The position numbers and the translations under genes are program-made. From assembly GCA_017446745.1 (NCBI GenBank), contig JAFSQF010000106.1, forward strand, positions 1-54,275: a stretch of 54,275 bases of DNA, in the 5' to 3' direction. Positions 44,775 through 53,700 of this stretch are shown here, one piece after another. The notes under the pieces are model-generated. The model made no database searches, was not told where the DNA came from, and saw only the letters and a list, made by a program, of their open reading frames with translations. Source of the stretch: Bacteroidales bacterium (GTDB lineage: Bacteria; Bacteroidota; Bacteroidia; Bacteroidales; P3). How positions within the stretch are numbered: position 1 is the stretch's first letter; every line of letters starts with the position of its first letter.

Positions 44775-45116
44775 ATGACATTACGAGAGATTGTAAAGCT
44801 GCTTGACGCCACGGTCTGCATTGGCAGCGAGCGTTTAGACGAAGAGGTGGAGACAGCCTTTGCCTCCGACCTGATGAGCGACGTGCTCACGCTAAAAGAC
44901 ACCCCCATGCTCATCACCGGGCTTTGCAACGTTCAGACTATCAGGACGTGCGACATGGCTACGCTCGACATAATCATAGTGGTGAGGAACAAGAAAGTGA
45001 CCGAGGACATGCTGGAACTTGCCGAGGACAACGACATGGTAATCATCAGTTGCGCCTACTCGATGTTCAAGGTGTGCGGCATGCTCTACGAGGCCGGCAT
45101 CAAGCCACTCTTTTAG
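44775..45116 (+). CDS. DRTGG-like small regulatory protein
   Basis: The ATG at 44775 (MTLREIVKLLDATVCIGSER) is preferred over an upstream TTG. The 113-residue protein resembles stand-alone DRTGG-type domains, with LITGLCNVQTIRTCDMATLD, IIVVRNKKVTEDMLELAED, and CAYSMFKVCGMLYEAGI near the end. Such small proteins occur beside sensory-type [FeFe] hydrogenases and RsbW-like ATPases in anaerobes, as here. It may bind a nucleotide or act in the same signalling chain. The domain assignment is by resemblance; the function is unknown. Confidence 0.7.
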   Translation: MTLREIVKLLDATVCIGSERLDEEVETAFASDLMSDVLTLKDTPMLITGLCNVQTIRTCDMATLDIIIVVRNKKVTEDMLELAEDNDMVIISCAYSMFKVCGMLYEAGIKPLF

Positions 45117-45227
45117 CTCATCGCATTCCGCCGCCCACATCCATGGCAAAAAGCCCAAGCAATCAATAATTAAAAAGTATCGCAGGCAGCCCCGCCAGCG
45201 AAAAAACCATCAAGCAAAAACAAGACG

Positions 45228-45638
45228 ATGCATCAAGAATACACTGTAATAGAAGGCGATTTCGTCAATGCCGGCAAGGCATCCAGTTCAGTCAAGAAAA
45301 CCCTCAAGCAGCTCAATGTGGAGCCGGGCAAAATCAAACGCGTTGTCGTGGCCCTCTACGAAGCCGAAGTCAACGCCATAGCCCACGCCTACGGAGGCAA
45401 GGTGATAGTGGACATCGACAGCGACAAGATCAAGATGGTGGTGGCCGACAAAGGGCCGGGGATCCCCGACATTGCCTTGGCCATGCAAGAGGGCTATTCC
45501 ACCGCCCGTCCCGAGGTGCGCGACATGGGCTTCGGAGCCGGCATGGGACTGCCCAACATGCAGAAGAACGTCGACAAGCTCAATGTGACTTCCGAAGTCG
45601 GGGTGGGCACCACCGTGGAGATGGAAGTGAACTTTTAG
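45228..45638 (+). CDS. Anti-sigma-factor-like ATP-binding protein (HATPase_c)
   Basis: This 136-residue GHKL ATPase is of the RsbW/SpoIIAB type. The N-box-like VVVALYEAEVNAIAHAYGG carries the conserved E and N; the G1 box is VADKGPGIPDIALAM; G-rich lid and G2 motifs are MGFGAGMGLPNMQKNVDKL and VGTTVEMEV. Such proteins act as serine kinases or partner-switch binders. It lies between the DRTGG-like gene and the hydrogenase-like gene, 111 and 101 nt away. No sigma factor or antagonist gene is adjacent. Confidence 0.87.
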   Translation: MHQEYTVIEGDFVNAGKASSSVKKTLKQLNVEPGKIKRVVVALYEAEVNAIAHAYGGKVIVDIDSDKIKMVVADKGPGIPDIALAMQEGYSTARPEVRDMGFGAGMGLPNMQKNVDKLNVTSEVGVGTTVEMEVNF

Positions 45639-45739
45639 GGTTTGAGCTGTTTAAATGTTATCGACAAGTAAAAAAGGGCAAAAGGGAGGATTCGTTTCCA
45701 ACGCCAACAAGCCCATATAATCCAATAAACCAAACAAAT

Positions 45740-47092
45740 ATGTTCGTACACGCGCTGAAGATAGATAGCAAGAAATGCATAGGCTGCATGCGCTGCCTAA
45801 AGGCCTGTCCCACAGAAGCCATACGCATAAGCGAGGGAACGGCCTACTTTCAGGAGCACCGTTGCATAGACTGTGGCAAATGCCACGAGGTATGTCCCGC
45901 CGAAGCCATCTACATAAACCAGGACGACTTCGAGATGGTGCACGAATTTCCCCATTCCGTGGCACTGATACCTTCTGTGTTCCTCGGCCAGTTTCCCGAG
46001 GATATCCGCGTGTCGCGCATCTATTCCGCCCTCGAGGACCTTGGTTTCCGCCATGTGTTCGAGGTCGAATCGGCCGCCAACATCTATGCCGAAGCCAAAG
46101 AGCACTACGCTCGCGAGAACCCCGACATCCGCCCGCTCATTTCCAGTTTTTGCCCCGCCATAGTGCGCCTGATACAAATCAAGTATCCTTCGCTGGTAGA
46201 GAACATCACGCCCATAAAGGCCCCCCTCGACCTGTCGGCCATCTACTGCCTCCAGGAGTTGCAGAACCGCGGCATACCGCGCGAAGAGATAGGCCTTTTC
46301 TACGTAACGCCATGCGCCGCCAAAATAGCGGCAGTGAAAGCCCCTATAGGCGAGAAACGCTCTATTATTGACGGCGTTATCAACATGGACGCCCTCTTCA
46401 ACCGCACCTACCGCAAAATCAAGGAGCAGGGCAAGAACTACATTCCACGCCAGGGACGCACCATCAACCTGTCGAGCGACGCCATTCTGAGCACCCTCAC
46501 CAACGGTGAGCGACGCATCTGCCTGGCGCACAACTCGTATGCCATCGACGGGATACAGAATGTCATGGACTTTCTCGACAAGCTGGAGAACGACGAGGTG
46601 GAGGACGTGGAATTTCTGGAGCTCCGCGCCTGCGACCAGAGCTGTGCCGGCGCCCTGCTGAGCTACGAGAACCGATTCCTCTGCGGGGCACGCATGTATG
46701 CACGTGCCAGAAAGGCCGCCGAACGCGAGCGTAACGGCGAGGTGCCACGCGAGCGCGAAATGGACAAGATGAAAGACTACCTCCTGGACAACAGCCGAGT
46801 GGAACCGCCTCAGCCACGCTCCATGTTCGTGCTCGACAGCGACCGTTCGAAGGCATTCCAGAAGATGGAGCGCATCAACAAGCTCAAAGCCAAGCTTCCG
46901 CAGATTGACTGTGGCTTATGCGGAGCCCCCACATGCGAAAGCTTCGCCGCCGATGTGGTTATAAACCGCATCGGCATGTCGCGATGCATCTTCTACCAGA
47001 GGCACCTGGAACGCCACAACGACATCACCCGACAGGAATGCATTGCCGCCATGAACGCCGTCTGGGGCAGCGACAGAATGAAGGATTGTTGA
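45740..47092 (+). CDS. [FeFe]-hydrogenase-like Fe-S protein, sensory (group C-like) type
   Basis: This 450-residue protein has two N-terminal 4Fe-4S ferredoxin motifs (Cys13/16/19/23 and 42/45/48/52). The H-cluster-like domain follows (about 75-320) with ligands Cys138 (SSFCPAI), Cys192 (TPCAAKI), Cys298 and Cys302 (RACDQSCAGA). The C-terminal Fe-S domain has Cys391, 394, 399 and 416 (CGLCGAPTCESFA). In catalytic enzymes the residue before the first ligand is a proton-relay Cys (TSCCP); here it is Phe137. The Gly-rich L3 motif (C-x-G-G-C) is also altered. These changes fit slow sensory HydS-like hydrogenases or a non-hydrogenase paralogue. No PAS domain is seen, and no hydEFG maturases lie in the window. 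Neighbours are a DRTGG-like protein and an RsbW-like ATPase. Confidence 0.85.
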   Translation: MFVHALKIDSKKCIGCMRCLKACPTEAIRISEGTAYFQEHRCIDCGKCHEVCPAEAIYINQDDFEMVHEFPHSVALIPSVFLGQFPEDIRVSRIYSALEDLGFRHVFEVESAANIYAEAKEHYARENPDIRPLISSFCPAIVRLIQIKYPSLVENITPIKAPLDLSAIYCLQELQNRGIPREEIGLFYVTPCAAKIAAVKAPIGEKRSIIDGVINMDALFNRTYRKIKEQGKNYIPRQGRTINLSSDAILSTLTNGERRICLAHNSYAIDGIQNVMDFLDKLENDEVEDVEFLELRACDQSCAGALLSYENRFLCGARMYARARKAAERERNGEVPREREMDKMKDYLLDNSRVEPPQPRSMFVLDSDRSKAFQKMERINKLKAKLPQIDCGLCGAPTCESFAADVVINRIGMSRCIFYQRHLERHNDITRQECIAAMNAVWGSDRMKDC

Positions 47093-47100
47093 ATGATTTA

Positions 47101-47163
47101 TTGGTACGCTGGCGTCCACGCCAGCGATTGAAAGTTTGGTACGCGGGCGTCCACGCCAGCGAT
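47101..47163. repeat. Two tandem palindromic repeats (TTGGTACGC family)
   Basis: Copies at 47101-47128 and 47136-47163 share TTGGTACGC, then GGGCGT or TGGCGT, CC, and ACGCCAGCGAT. The first folds into CGCTGGCGT / ACGCCAGCG; the second has one mismatch. They follow the hydrogenase-like gene by 9 nt and may also act as a terminator, since an A/T-rich tract follows. Confidence 0.75.
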
Positions 47164-47180
47164 AAAAAAACAAAGTTTTT

Positions 47181-47211
47181 TTTGTCAGTTAACAAAAAAT
47201 AAGTATATTTG
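47181..47211 (+). promoter_or_regulatory. Promoter of the TM2-domain gene
   Basis: TTTG (47181-47184), 19 nt, then TATATTTG (47204-47211), a perfect match to the Bacteroidota consensus. The leader to the ATG at 47311 is about 95 nt. Confidence 0.7.
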
Positions 47212-47310
47212 CAATCACAAACAAATATGCAACAGCATGGAAAGTTTTCACTAAACGCCATAGACATCAACAAATTACACAAAGCCACTAACTTCTTAAA
47301 ATAATAAAAT

Positions 47311-47751
47311 ATGAAAAAAGTACTGTTTCTTTTAGCTGCTGTGGTTGCTTTTTCGTGCAACCTGTTTGCAGAAGTCGACCCCTATGTGGTTGACGATGCC
47401 GCCATCGACCAGGTGTTTGCTGAGGCCACCGAAGTGGCTGCCGTAGACTTCAACGCCGTCCTGGCCGACAATCAAATCCTCATGCCCGGCATGGAGAACG
47501 GAGCGCAGCTCAGCGCCAAATCCAGCGTCAACGCCTGGGCTGCCTGGGCCATCTGCTGGGTGGTAGGTGGTTTCGGAATCCACCGTCACTACATGGGCAC
47601 ATCGAAACTGATGTGGCTGTGGTACACCATCACCTGCGGTGGTATCTTCGGAATAGTGACCACCATCGACTGGGTTGTGCTTCTTATTGGAGCAATAAAA
47701 GACGATATTAGAGACTATTGCAACAATGACAGTTTCTTCATGTGGCTCTAA
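47311..47751 (+). CDS. TM2-domain membrane protein
   Basis: This 146-residue protein has a signal-peptide-like N-terminus (MKKVLFLLAAVVAFSCNLFA), a polar acidic stretch (21-70) and a TM2 domain (about 72-135). The domain shows the pattern W-A-I-C-W-V-V-G-G-F-G-I-H-R-H-Y-M-G, TSKLMWLWYTITCGGIFGI and TTIDWVVLL. TM2 domains are two-helix membrane units of unclear role. It opens a cluster with a LolA-like protein, YidD and two TPR proteins that have similar helical ends. It overlaps the next gene by 26 nt. Confidence 0.85.
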   Translation: MKKVLFLLAAVVAFSCNLFAEVDPYVVDDAAIDQVFAEATEVAAVDFNAVLADNQILMPGMENGAQLSAKSSVNAWAAWAICWVVGGFGIHRHYMGTSKLMWLWYTITCGGIFGIVTTIDWVVLLIGAIKDDIRDYCNNDSFFMWL

Positions 47752-48505
47752 GCCCCTTATCAACACACTGACGAAGAGAACAGTCCGCCATGGGCTGCTC
47801 TCTTTGTTTTTTTCGGTAGCCCTGCTGAACACAGCTGTGGCACAGCAGCGTATATCGATGAATATCACCACTCGGCAAGCCTACAAGGGCAAGATGCTGC
47901 GTATGGAGCGCGAGCTGTACTACAACTCGAACGGCACCGTGGTGGTGCACTACACCCGTCCCGAGGAATACTACGTCACCTCGAACAAGGTGGGCGAATT
48001 GTCGGTCTACCAACCCAAAGTGGGCGAAGTGATGATGATGTACGACAAAGAGGCCATAAACCAAATGGAGACATTCATGTTCTTCCTGACCGGCGACTGT
48101 TCCGACCTCAACCTCACCAAGTTGGGCTTTATTCGAAAAGGAAGCAAAAAAGAAAACGGACGCTTAGTGACCACCTACGAGCCTACAAGCCTCGAGGACA
48201 AGCACTTCTCGAAAGTCGTCGTTGTGACAGAGAACAGAAGGCCCATCTACAGTGCCTTCTACGACACCGGGGGCAAGGTTGTGAAGAAATGCTACTATGC
48301 CCAGTATCAAGAATATGCTCTCGTCACTTTCCCCACCAAGATAACGCAGATCTCTTACGGCGATGCAGGCGACAGCATCGTCAGGCGCGAGGAGTATACC
48401 AACATCAAAACCAGCGATTTCGGCAGCAATGCACTTTTCAACTACACCATTCCCGCCAACGCCCGCCGTGTAGACCCCTTCAAAAGCTCCAAAGGCTCCT
48501 TATAA
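47726..48505 (+). CDS. LolA-like outer-membrane lipoprotein carrier-type protein
   Basis: This 259-residue protein starts inside the TM2 gene's end in another frame. The N-terminus has a signal peptide after a 22-residue lead (HGLLSLFFSVALLNTAVAQQ); a later non-ATG start is possible. The mature part resembles the LolA/VioE fold: MRMERELYYNSNGTVVVHYTR, YYVTSNKVGELSVYQPKVGE, then an extended beta-sheet. It would bind acyl chains or lipoproteins in the periplasm. Identification rests on pattern and length, not on a unique motif. Confidence 0.65.
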   Translation: MTVSSCGSKPLINTLTKRTVRHGLLSLFFSVALLNTAVAQQRISMNITTRQAYKGKMLRMERELYYNSNGTVVVHYTRPEEYYVTSNKVGELSVYQPKVGEVMMMYDKEAINQMETFMFFLTGDCSDLNLTKLGFIRKGSKKENGRLVTTYEPTSLEDKHFSKVVVVTENRRPIYSAFYDTGGKVVKKCYYAQYQEYALVTFPTKITQISYGDAGDSIVRREEYTNIKTSDFGSNALFNYTIPANARRVDPFKSSKGSL

Positions 48506-48537
48506 AAGACAAGCACCACTATTTTCGCAGAAATGCT

Positions 48538-48635
48538 AAAACCACATTGCGAAATGAGACATCTAACAGCTTGGTCGGGCTGGGAAGCCCGACCTCCTAG
48601 CGAAAACCACCTTGCGAAATGAGACATCTAACAGC
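48538..48635. repeat. REP-like palindrome between 33-bp direct repeats at the yidD start
   Basis: Direct repeats at 48538-48570 and 48603-48635 differ at one base. Each contains GAAATGAGACATCTAACAGC, that is, the yidD start region. Between them, 48571-48599 is a 29-bp palindrome of the dsbD family: stem GGTCGGGC / GCCCGACC, loop TGGGAA, tail TCCTA. The upstream start opens a 23-codon frame through the hairpin that ends in TGA at the true start. Confidence 0.85.
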
Positions 48636-49068
48636 ATGCTTTCTGACGGCCTTTCTGATGGCCTCTCCCCTACTCTGCCGTGCCCAAACCATGGAGCAGG
48701 GCGATATGGAGTTGATTGTGGCGTCGCAACGCAAACCCGGAGCCATGGGGGAAAGGACTGTGCGCTATGGTTTCCGGGCGGGTCAGCACAGCGTCAACCC
48801 TTTCTACCATCTGCTCTCGGCAGGTATGTACGTCTACCAGCGTTGCGTGTCGCCCGTCATAGCCCGCTCGTGTGCCTACTCGCCCTCGTGCTCGGGCTAC
48901 AGCAAGGCACTGATAAAGGAATACGGGCTGCTGAAAGGCAGCGTGTGCACCGCCGACCGCCTGATGCGCTGCAACCGCATAACGCTGGCCGACCCGGCCA
49001 CCTACAGACTTGTGGATTCGCGCGACGGACATGTGCACGAAAGTGTGGACCGCTACAAGAAGAGATGA
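48619..49068 (+). CDS. yidD: YidD-family membrane protein insertion factor
   Basis: YidD is thought to aid membrane insertion with YidC. The 149-residue protein is longer than usual YidD (about 70-85). It has a signal-like N-terminus (MRHLTACFLTAFLMASPLLCRA), then the family core MYVYQRCVSPVIARSCAYSP, SCSGYSKALIKEYGLLKGS and DRLMRCN. A 35-residue tail follows. Its start is preceded by a duplicated start region with a palindromic insertion. The stop overlaps the next ATG (ATGA). The secreted N-terminus, if real, would change its location compared with cytosolic YidD. Confidence 0.87.
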   Translation: MRHLTACFLTAFLMASPLLCRAQTMEQGDMELIVASQRKPGAMGERTVRYGFRAGQHSVNPFYHLLSAGMYVYQRCVSPVIARSCAYSPSCSGYSKALIKEYGLLKGSVCTADRLMRCNRITLADPATYRLVDSRDGHVHESVDRYKKR

Positions 49069-49904
49069 AACGGACATTATTCATTTTACTGCTGTTCAGC
49101 CCATTGCTTTCCACCTCGCAGACCCTTGGCGAGGATTTTGACTTTTTGCTCTACCTGAGTGGCAACCAAATGCGCGACGAGGCCGTGGAGCTGGTGAAGG
49201 GGTTGCGCATAGAGAACGACAGCGCCAATTTCATGAAAGGGCTAGCATACTACGGAGCCCACCGGCTCGATACGGCAAGCCACTACTACAGCCTTGTGGG
49301 CAAGGCGTCGCCCTTGCATACGGAAGCCGTGTTTTTCAACGCTCTGTCGCAAGCACACCTGAAACGATATACCGCAGCCCTGACGACGCTGAGCGAGATA
49401 GAGAGTACGGACACGGCGGTGGCAAATCTGCAGGCATTCGAGGCCGCGGGGATGCATCTGCTGAGGAGGGACCTCAGGAGTTTCGACAGTTGCTTCTCAC
49501 TGCTTCATACCGGCGACTACCGCATAGAATCCGAGGCCATGAAGCTGCTGGAACTGAGGAACACAATTGCCGACAGGAAAGACAAAAAGCCTTGGATGGC
49601 TGCCGGCATGTCGGCCTTAGTGCCAGGCTTGGGGAAAATATATGCCGGCAACTTAGGCGAGGGCATATCGGCATTCATCCTGACGGGCTCGCTGATAGGA
49701 GTGACCGCCGAGAACTGGTATCGCGAGGGGCTGAAAAACTGGAAAACAATACTTTTCGGCACCATAGCGACAGTGTTTTACATCGGTAATATATATGGCT
49801 CGGCCGTTACGGTCAGCGTATCGAAGGAGACTTTCAACAATGAAACGGATCTTACAATACTTTACAATATTCATATACCTCTTCGCAACAGTTTCCGCCG
49901 CTGA
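49065..49904 (+). CDS. TPR-like protein with TM2-like helical end, paralogue 1
   Basis: The ATG at 49065 overlaps the yidD stop; the same frame extends upstream but is a shadow of yidD there. The 279-residue protein has a signal peptide (MKRTLFILLLFSPLLSTSQ), helical repeats (about 25-160, with alternating A/L-rich helices such as HTEAVFFNALSQAHLKRYTA), and a membrane region (about 180-270). That region has WMAAGMSALVPGLGKIYAGN, then EGISAFILTGSLIGV. The P-G-L-G-x-I-Y-A-G motif is shared with the next gene and resembles TM2 or DUF5683 membrane domains. The function is unknown. Confidence 0.75.
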   Translation: MKRTLFILLLFSPLLSTSQTLGEDFDFLLYLSGNQMRDEAVELVKGLRIENDSANFMKGLAYYGAHRLDTASHYYSLVGKASPLHTEAVFFNALSQAHLKRYTAALTTLSEIESTDTAVANLQAFEAAGMHLLRRDLRSFDSCFSLLHTGDYRIESEAMKLLELRNTIADRKDKKPWMAAGMSALVPGLGKIYAGNLGEGISAFILTGSLIGVTAENWYREGLKNWKTILFGTIATVFYIGNIYGSAVTVSVSKETFNNETDLTILYNIHIPLRNSFRR

Positions 49905-50661
49905 CTGCCAGACGCGGGCCGACAGCCTTTATGCCACGGGCAATTATGCAAGAGCAGCCATGGAATACGAGAGGCAGATCTACCAGGCCACGACACGCGA
50001 AGAGCTACGCGACGGCATACTTCACAAAGCGGCATGCCTGCAGGCTCTTGGGCTATACGATAAGGCGGCGGCCACACTGGAACGCACAAACATCGATGCG
50101 GCTACACTGCCTAAACTCGTTGCAAACCTGTACTTGTCGGGACAATATGAAAAGGCTGCAAATATCATAGAGGACTATCAGCTGGAGAACGACACCCTGT
50201 ACGGCGATATGCTATTGGTTTACATACTGACACTTAACGAGCTGCACCGATATGACGAAAGCCTCAAGGCTGCGCAAATGATGGCAGCGCAGCATGAGGA
50301 AGCCACAGGATGGAGAACGATGGAGCAGGTCAACAGCATCTACCGCCATCTGCCCAAACAGAAAAGCGAGACAGCGGCACGATGGCTGTCGATGGTGCCC
50401 GGATTGGGGCACATCTATGCCGGTTATCCTTTGGAGGGGATTACAGCATTCATTATCAACGGTGCGGCACTGGGCTTTGGAGTATGGCAGGTAATGGAGA
50501 AGTGCTATTTCACAGCCTACTTCGGAGGAGCCGGGCTGCTATCGTCGACCTTTCCCGGCAATCAGCGGAGTGCCGTTGAGCACGTCAAGAAGCGCAACTT
50601 CAAGCGCAACAACGACTTCAACCAAAAGGCAAAGGAACGCCTCCTCATCTTATTTCAATAA
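49840..50661 (+). CDS. TPR-like protein with TM2-like helical end, paralogue 2
   Basis: The ATG at 49840 gives a signal peptide (MKRILQYFTIFIYLFATVSAADCQ); the gene overlaps the previous one by 65 nt. The 273-residue protein has helical repeats (about 25-180: YATGNYARAAMEYERQIYQA, LYLSGQYEKAANIIEDY) and the membrane motif WLSMVPGLGHIYAGYPLEGI, then TAFIINGAALGFGVW. It is a paralogue of paralogue 1 in layout and end motif, with low overall identity. A strong terminator follows, so the cluster ends here. The function is unknown. Confidence 0.78.
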   Translation: MKRILQYFTIFIYLFATVSAADCQTRADSLYATGNYARAAMEYERQIYQATTREELRDGILHKAACLQALGLYDKAAATLERTNIDAATLPKLVANLYLSGQYEKAANIIEDYQLENDTLYGDMLLVYILTLNELHRYDESLKAAQMMAAQHEEATGWRTMEQVNSIYRHLPKQKSETAARWLSMVPGLGHIYAGYPLEGITAFIINGAALGFGVWQVMEKCYFTAYFGGAGLLSSTFPGNQRSAVEHVKKRNFKRNNDFNQKAKERLLILFQ

Positions 50662-50702
50662 AAGCGGGTCAAGGGGTCAGACCCCTTGACCCGCTTTTTT
50701 TC
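50661..50702. terminator. Bidirectional intrinsic terminator
   Basis: The 17-bp arms AAAGCGGGTCAAGGGGT and ACCCCTTGACCCGCTTT surround a CAG loop, with T-runs on both strands. It separates the convergent TPR-like gene and the giant repeat gene. Confidence 0.9.
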
Positions 50703-50717
50703 TGCTGGCATCAGTTT

Positions 50718-53700
50718 TTAACGCTTCACTACTTTCCTTATTATGTTGCCAGAGGCCGTCTTGATACGCAGAGTGTACGACCCTGCTGCAAGTTGAGAGA
50801 TGTCTATTTTATTGCTTCTGGTAAACGAGGCCACGGTGCGGCCCACGAGGTCGAGGACATCAACCCTTTCCACATTTTCAGCATTGATGGTGAGTATGCC
50901 GGTAGTGGGGTTGGGATAAACAGTCACCATTTCAGGAGCACTGACATCATCGATGCCGAGCAGAATGGTCACATGGAGGTGGACAATGCTGTCGCATCCC
51001 TGGACAGTGGATTCGTAGAAGTCGTAGTCGCCAGCGTACCGGATGGAAGTTCCATAGTAGTCGAAGGGCATATCGGAACGATACAGCTCAACGGTGTCGT
51101 AGATTGTAATGCTGTGGTTCAGCGTCAGAACAAGCGTGGCAGTACTGTCGCAGCCAGCAGCATTGGTGGTAGAGTAGGTGTACTCACCGCTTTGGGCAAG
51201 AGTTTCGCCGTTCCAGGTGTAGCTGTCGCAGGCTGTAACTGTCTCGCTACCACTGTTGCTGTGGTTGACGGTGAGGTTCAATATAGAGGTGCTGTCGCAT
51301 CCGACGGCGTTGGTAGTGGTGATGGTGTATTCGCCACTCTGGGTGTAGGTCTCGCCGTTCCATTCGTAGCTGTCGCAAGCCTCTATGTCGTCGATTCTGT
51401 AGGAACTATTTCTGACTGTCAGGTGGAGCGTCACTATACTGTCGCATCCTTGAGAGTTTGTCATCACACACAGTGCATCCTGTGTGCTAGTGTAGGTCTG
51501 ACCATCAATCCAGGTGAAGTTGTCGCAGGCGGTGACAGCGGTGTCGCCTGAGGTGTTGTGGTTGATGGTAAGGGTGAGGGTGTCGAATCCATCATAGTAG
51601 GTGCCGCTGTTGGTGAGTAGGTTGCCACGCCACATGAAGCTGTCGCATGCGGTGACCTCTGAGGATGAGCAGTTGATAATGGTAAGGTGCAGAGTCACTG
51701 TGCTGTCGCAGCCCTGGGAGTTGGGCAATACATATTGTGGACTTTGCGTGCTGGTGTAGTAAGTATGTCCGTCGATCCAAGTAAGGCTGCCGCAGGTGAT
51801 GGCGAAAGTGTCGCCGAAGCTATTGTGGTTCACTGTCAGGACGAGAGTGTCAAAGCCGTCGTAGTATGTGCCACTGCTGCCCAGCATGTATCCGTGCCAG
51901 CTGTACGTCTCGCAGGCGTTGACTTCTACCGACGAACAGCTATTAACAGTAAGGTGAAGTGTCACTACGCTGTCGCATCCTTGCGAATTGGAGATTGCGA
52001 ACTGTGGGCTCTGAGACGAGGTATATGTCTCGCCGTTGATCCAAGTGAAGCTGCCGCAGGCTGAGGCCACGGTGTCGCCTCGGCTGCCGTGGAGAATGGT
52101 GAGTGTGAGAGTGTCGGTACCGAGGACATAGGTGCCACTGCTGGTGACGGGGAATCCGAACCAGTAGTATATATCGCAGGCCACTGCGGTATCATGGCTT
52201 GTGTTCTTGCCAGGTGTAGCATCAACAAGGAGGTGGAGCGACACAATGCTGTCGCAACCATTGAGGCCAGTAAAGGTGTGGCTGACGCTTTGCGTGCTGT
52301 TTAGGCCTGTATGTTCGTACCAATTGAACGAGCCGTAAGTGAGAGCGAAAGTGTCGCCGGTAGAGGAGCGGTTGACGGTGAGGATGAGGGTGTCGTTACC
52401 ATCAGCGAAAACGCCACTGCTGTAGTAAGTATCACCATGCCACGTATAGGAGTCGCAGGCGGTGATTTCGGTCACAGAGCATTGTTTGATGTTGAGGTGA
52501 AGTGTCACCGTGCTGTCGCAGCCATTGACATCAGTCAAGGTAAACTGTGCATTTTGACTGCTGCTGTAGGTTTGGCCGTCAATCCAAGTGTAGCTGCCGC
52601 AGGCGTTGACTATCGTATCTCCTCTCCTACTATGGTTCACGGTGAGTAACAGGGTGTCGGTCTCAATCACATAGATGCCGCTACTGGTGATGGTGTGGCC
52701 TTGCCAGGAGTAGCTGTCGCAGGCGGTGACAATGGTGGTGGAGCAGTTGTTGATGGTAAGGTACAAAGAAACGGTGCTGTCGCAGCCGTTGCTGCCGATG
52801 GTGGTGAAGGTATACACACCGCTCTGGGTGTAGGTCTCGCCATTCCAAGTGAAGCTGTCGCATGCGGTGGCGGTCTCGGTGGAGGTGACAGACTGGTTGA
52901 CGGTGAGGGTCATGGTTACAGTGCTGTCGCAGCCGTTCGTGCCGGTGGTGATGAAGGTGTACTCACCGCTTTGGGTATAGGTCTCGCCGTTCCAGGTGTA
53001 GCTGTCACAGGCTGTGGCAGTCTCGCTACTGGTGCTACTGTGGATGACGGTGAGGTTCAGAGTGACAGTGCTGTCGCAGCCGTTTGAACCTGTGGCGATG
53101 AAGGTGTACTCTCCACTTTGGGTGTAGGTCTCGCCATTCCAAGTGTAGCTGTCGCAGGCTGTAGCAGTCTCGCTACTGGTGCTGCTGTGGTTGACGGTGA
53201 GGGTCAGTGTGACAGTGCTGTCGCATCCGTTCGAGCCAGCAGTGGTGAAGGTGTACTCACCACTTTGGATGTAGGTCTCGCCGTTCCAATCGTAGCTATC
53301 GCAAGCGGTGGCAGTCTCGATAGTGGTGACGGGATGATTGACGGTGAGGGTAAGTGTGGCGGTACTGTCACAACCATTCGAGCCGGTGGTGGTGTAGGTG
53401 TAGATGCCTGTAGAGTCATAGACTTCGCCGTTCCATTCATAGATGCCGCAGACTGTCTCTACGATGTTGCTCTGGACGTTGTGGTTAACAGTGAGGTGGA
53501 GGGTGTCGACCTGTGTGCAACCGTTGGTGTCGGTGTGGCTGAAAGTGTAGTCTCCGGTAGCGGTGTAGGTCTCGCCGTTCCAGGTGTAGCTATCGCAAGC
53601 TGTGACAGTCTCGATGGTGTTGCTGCTGGTGTTCACTGTGAGGTTGAGAGTGGCAGTGATTTGGCAGCCGTTGTCGCCGATGGTGGTGTATTGGTAAGTG

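Noticed and set aside
48612-49064. Upstream extension of the TPR-like frame over yidD
   Set aside because: This part reads as a Pro/Arg/Ser-rich shadow of yidD. The ATG at 49065 gives a proper signal peptide and overlaps the yidD stop as ATGA.
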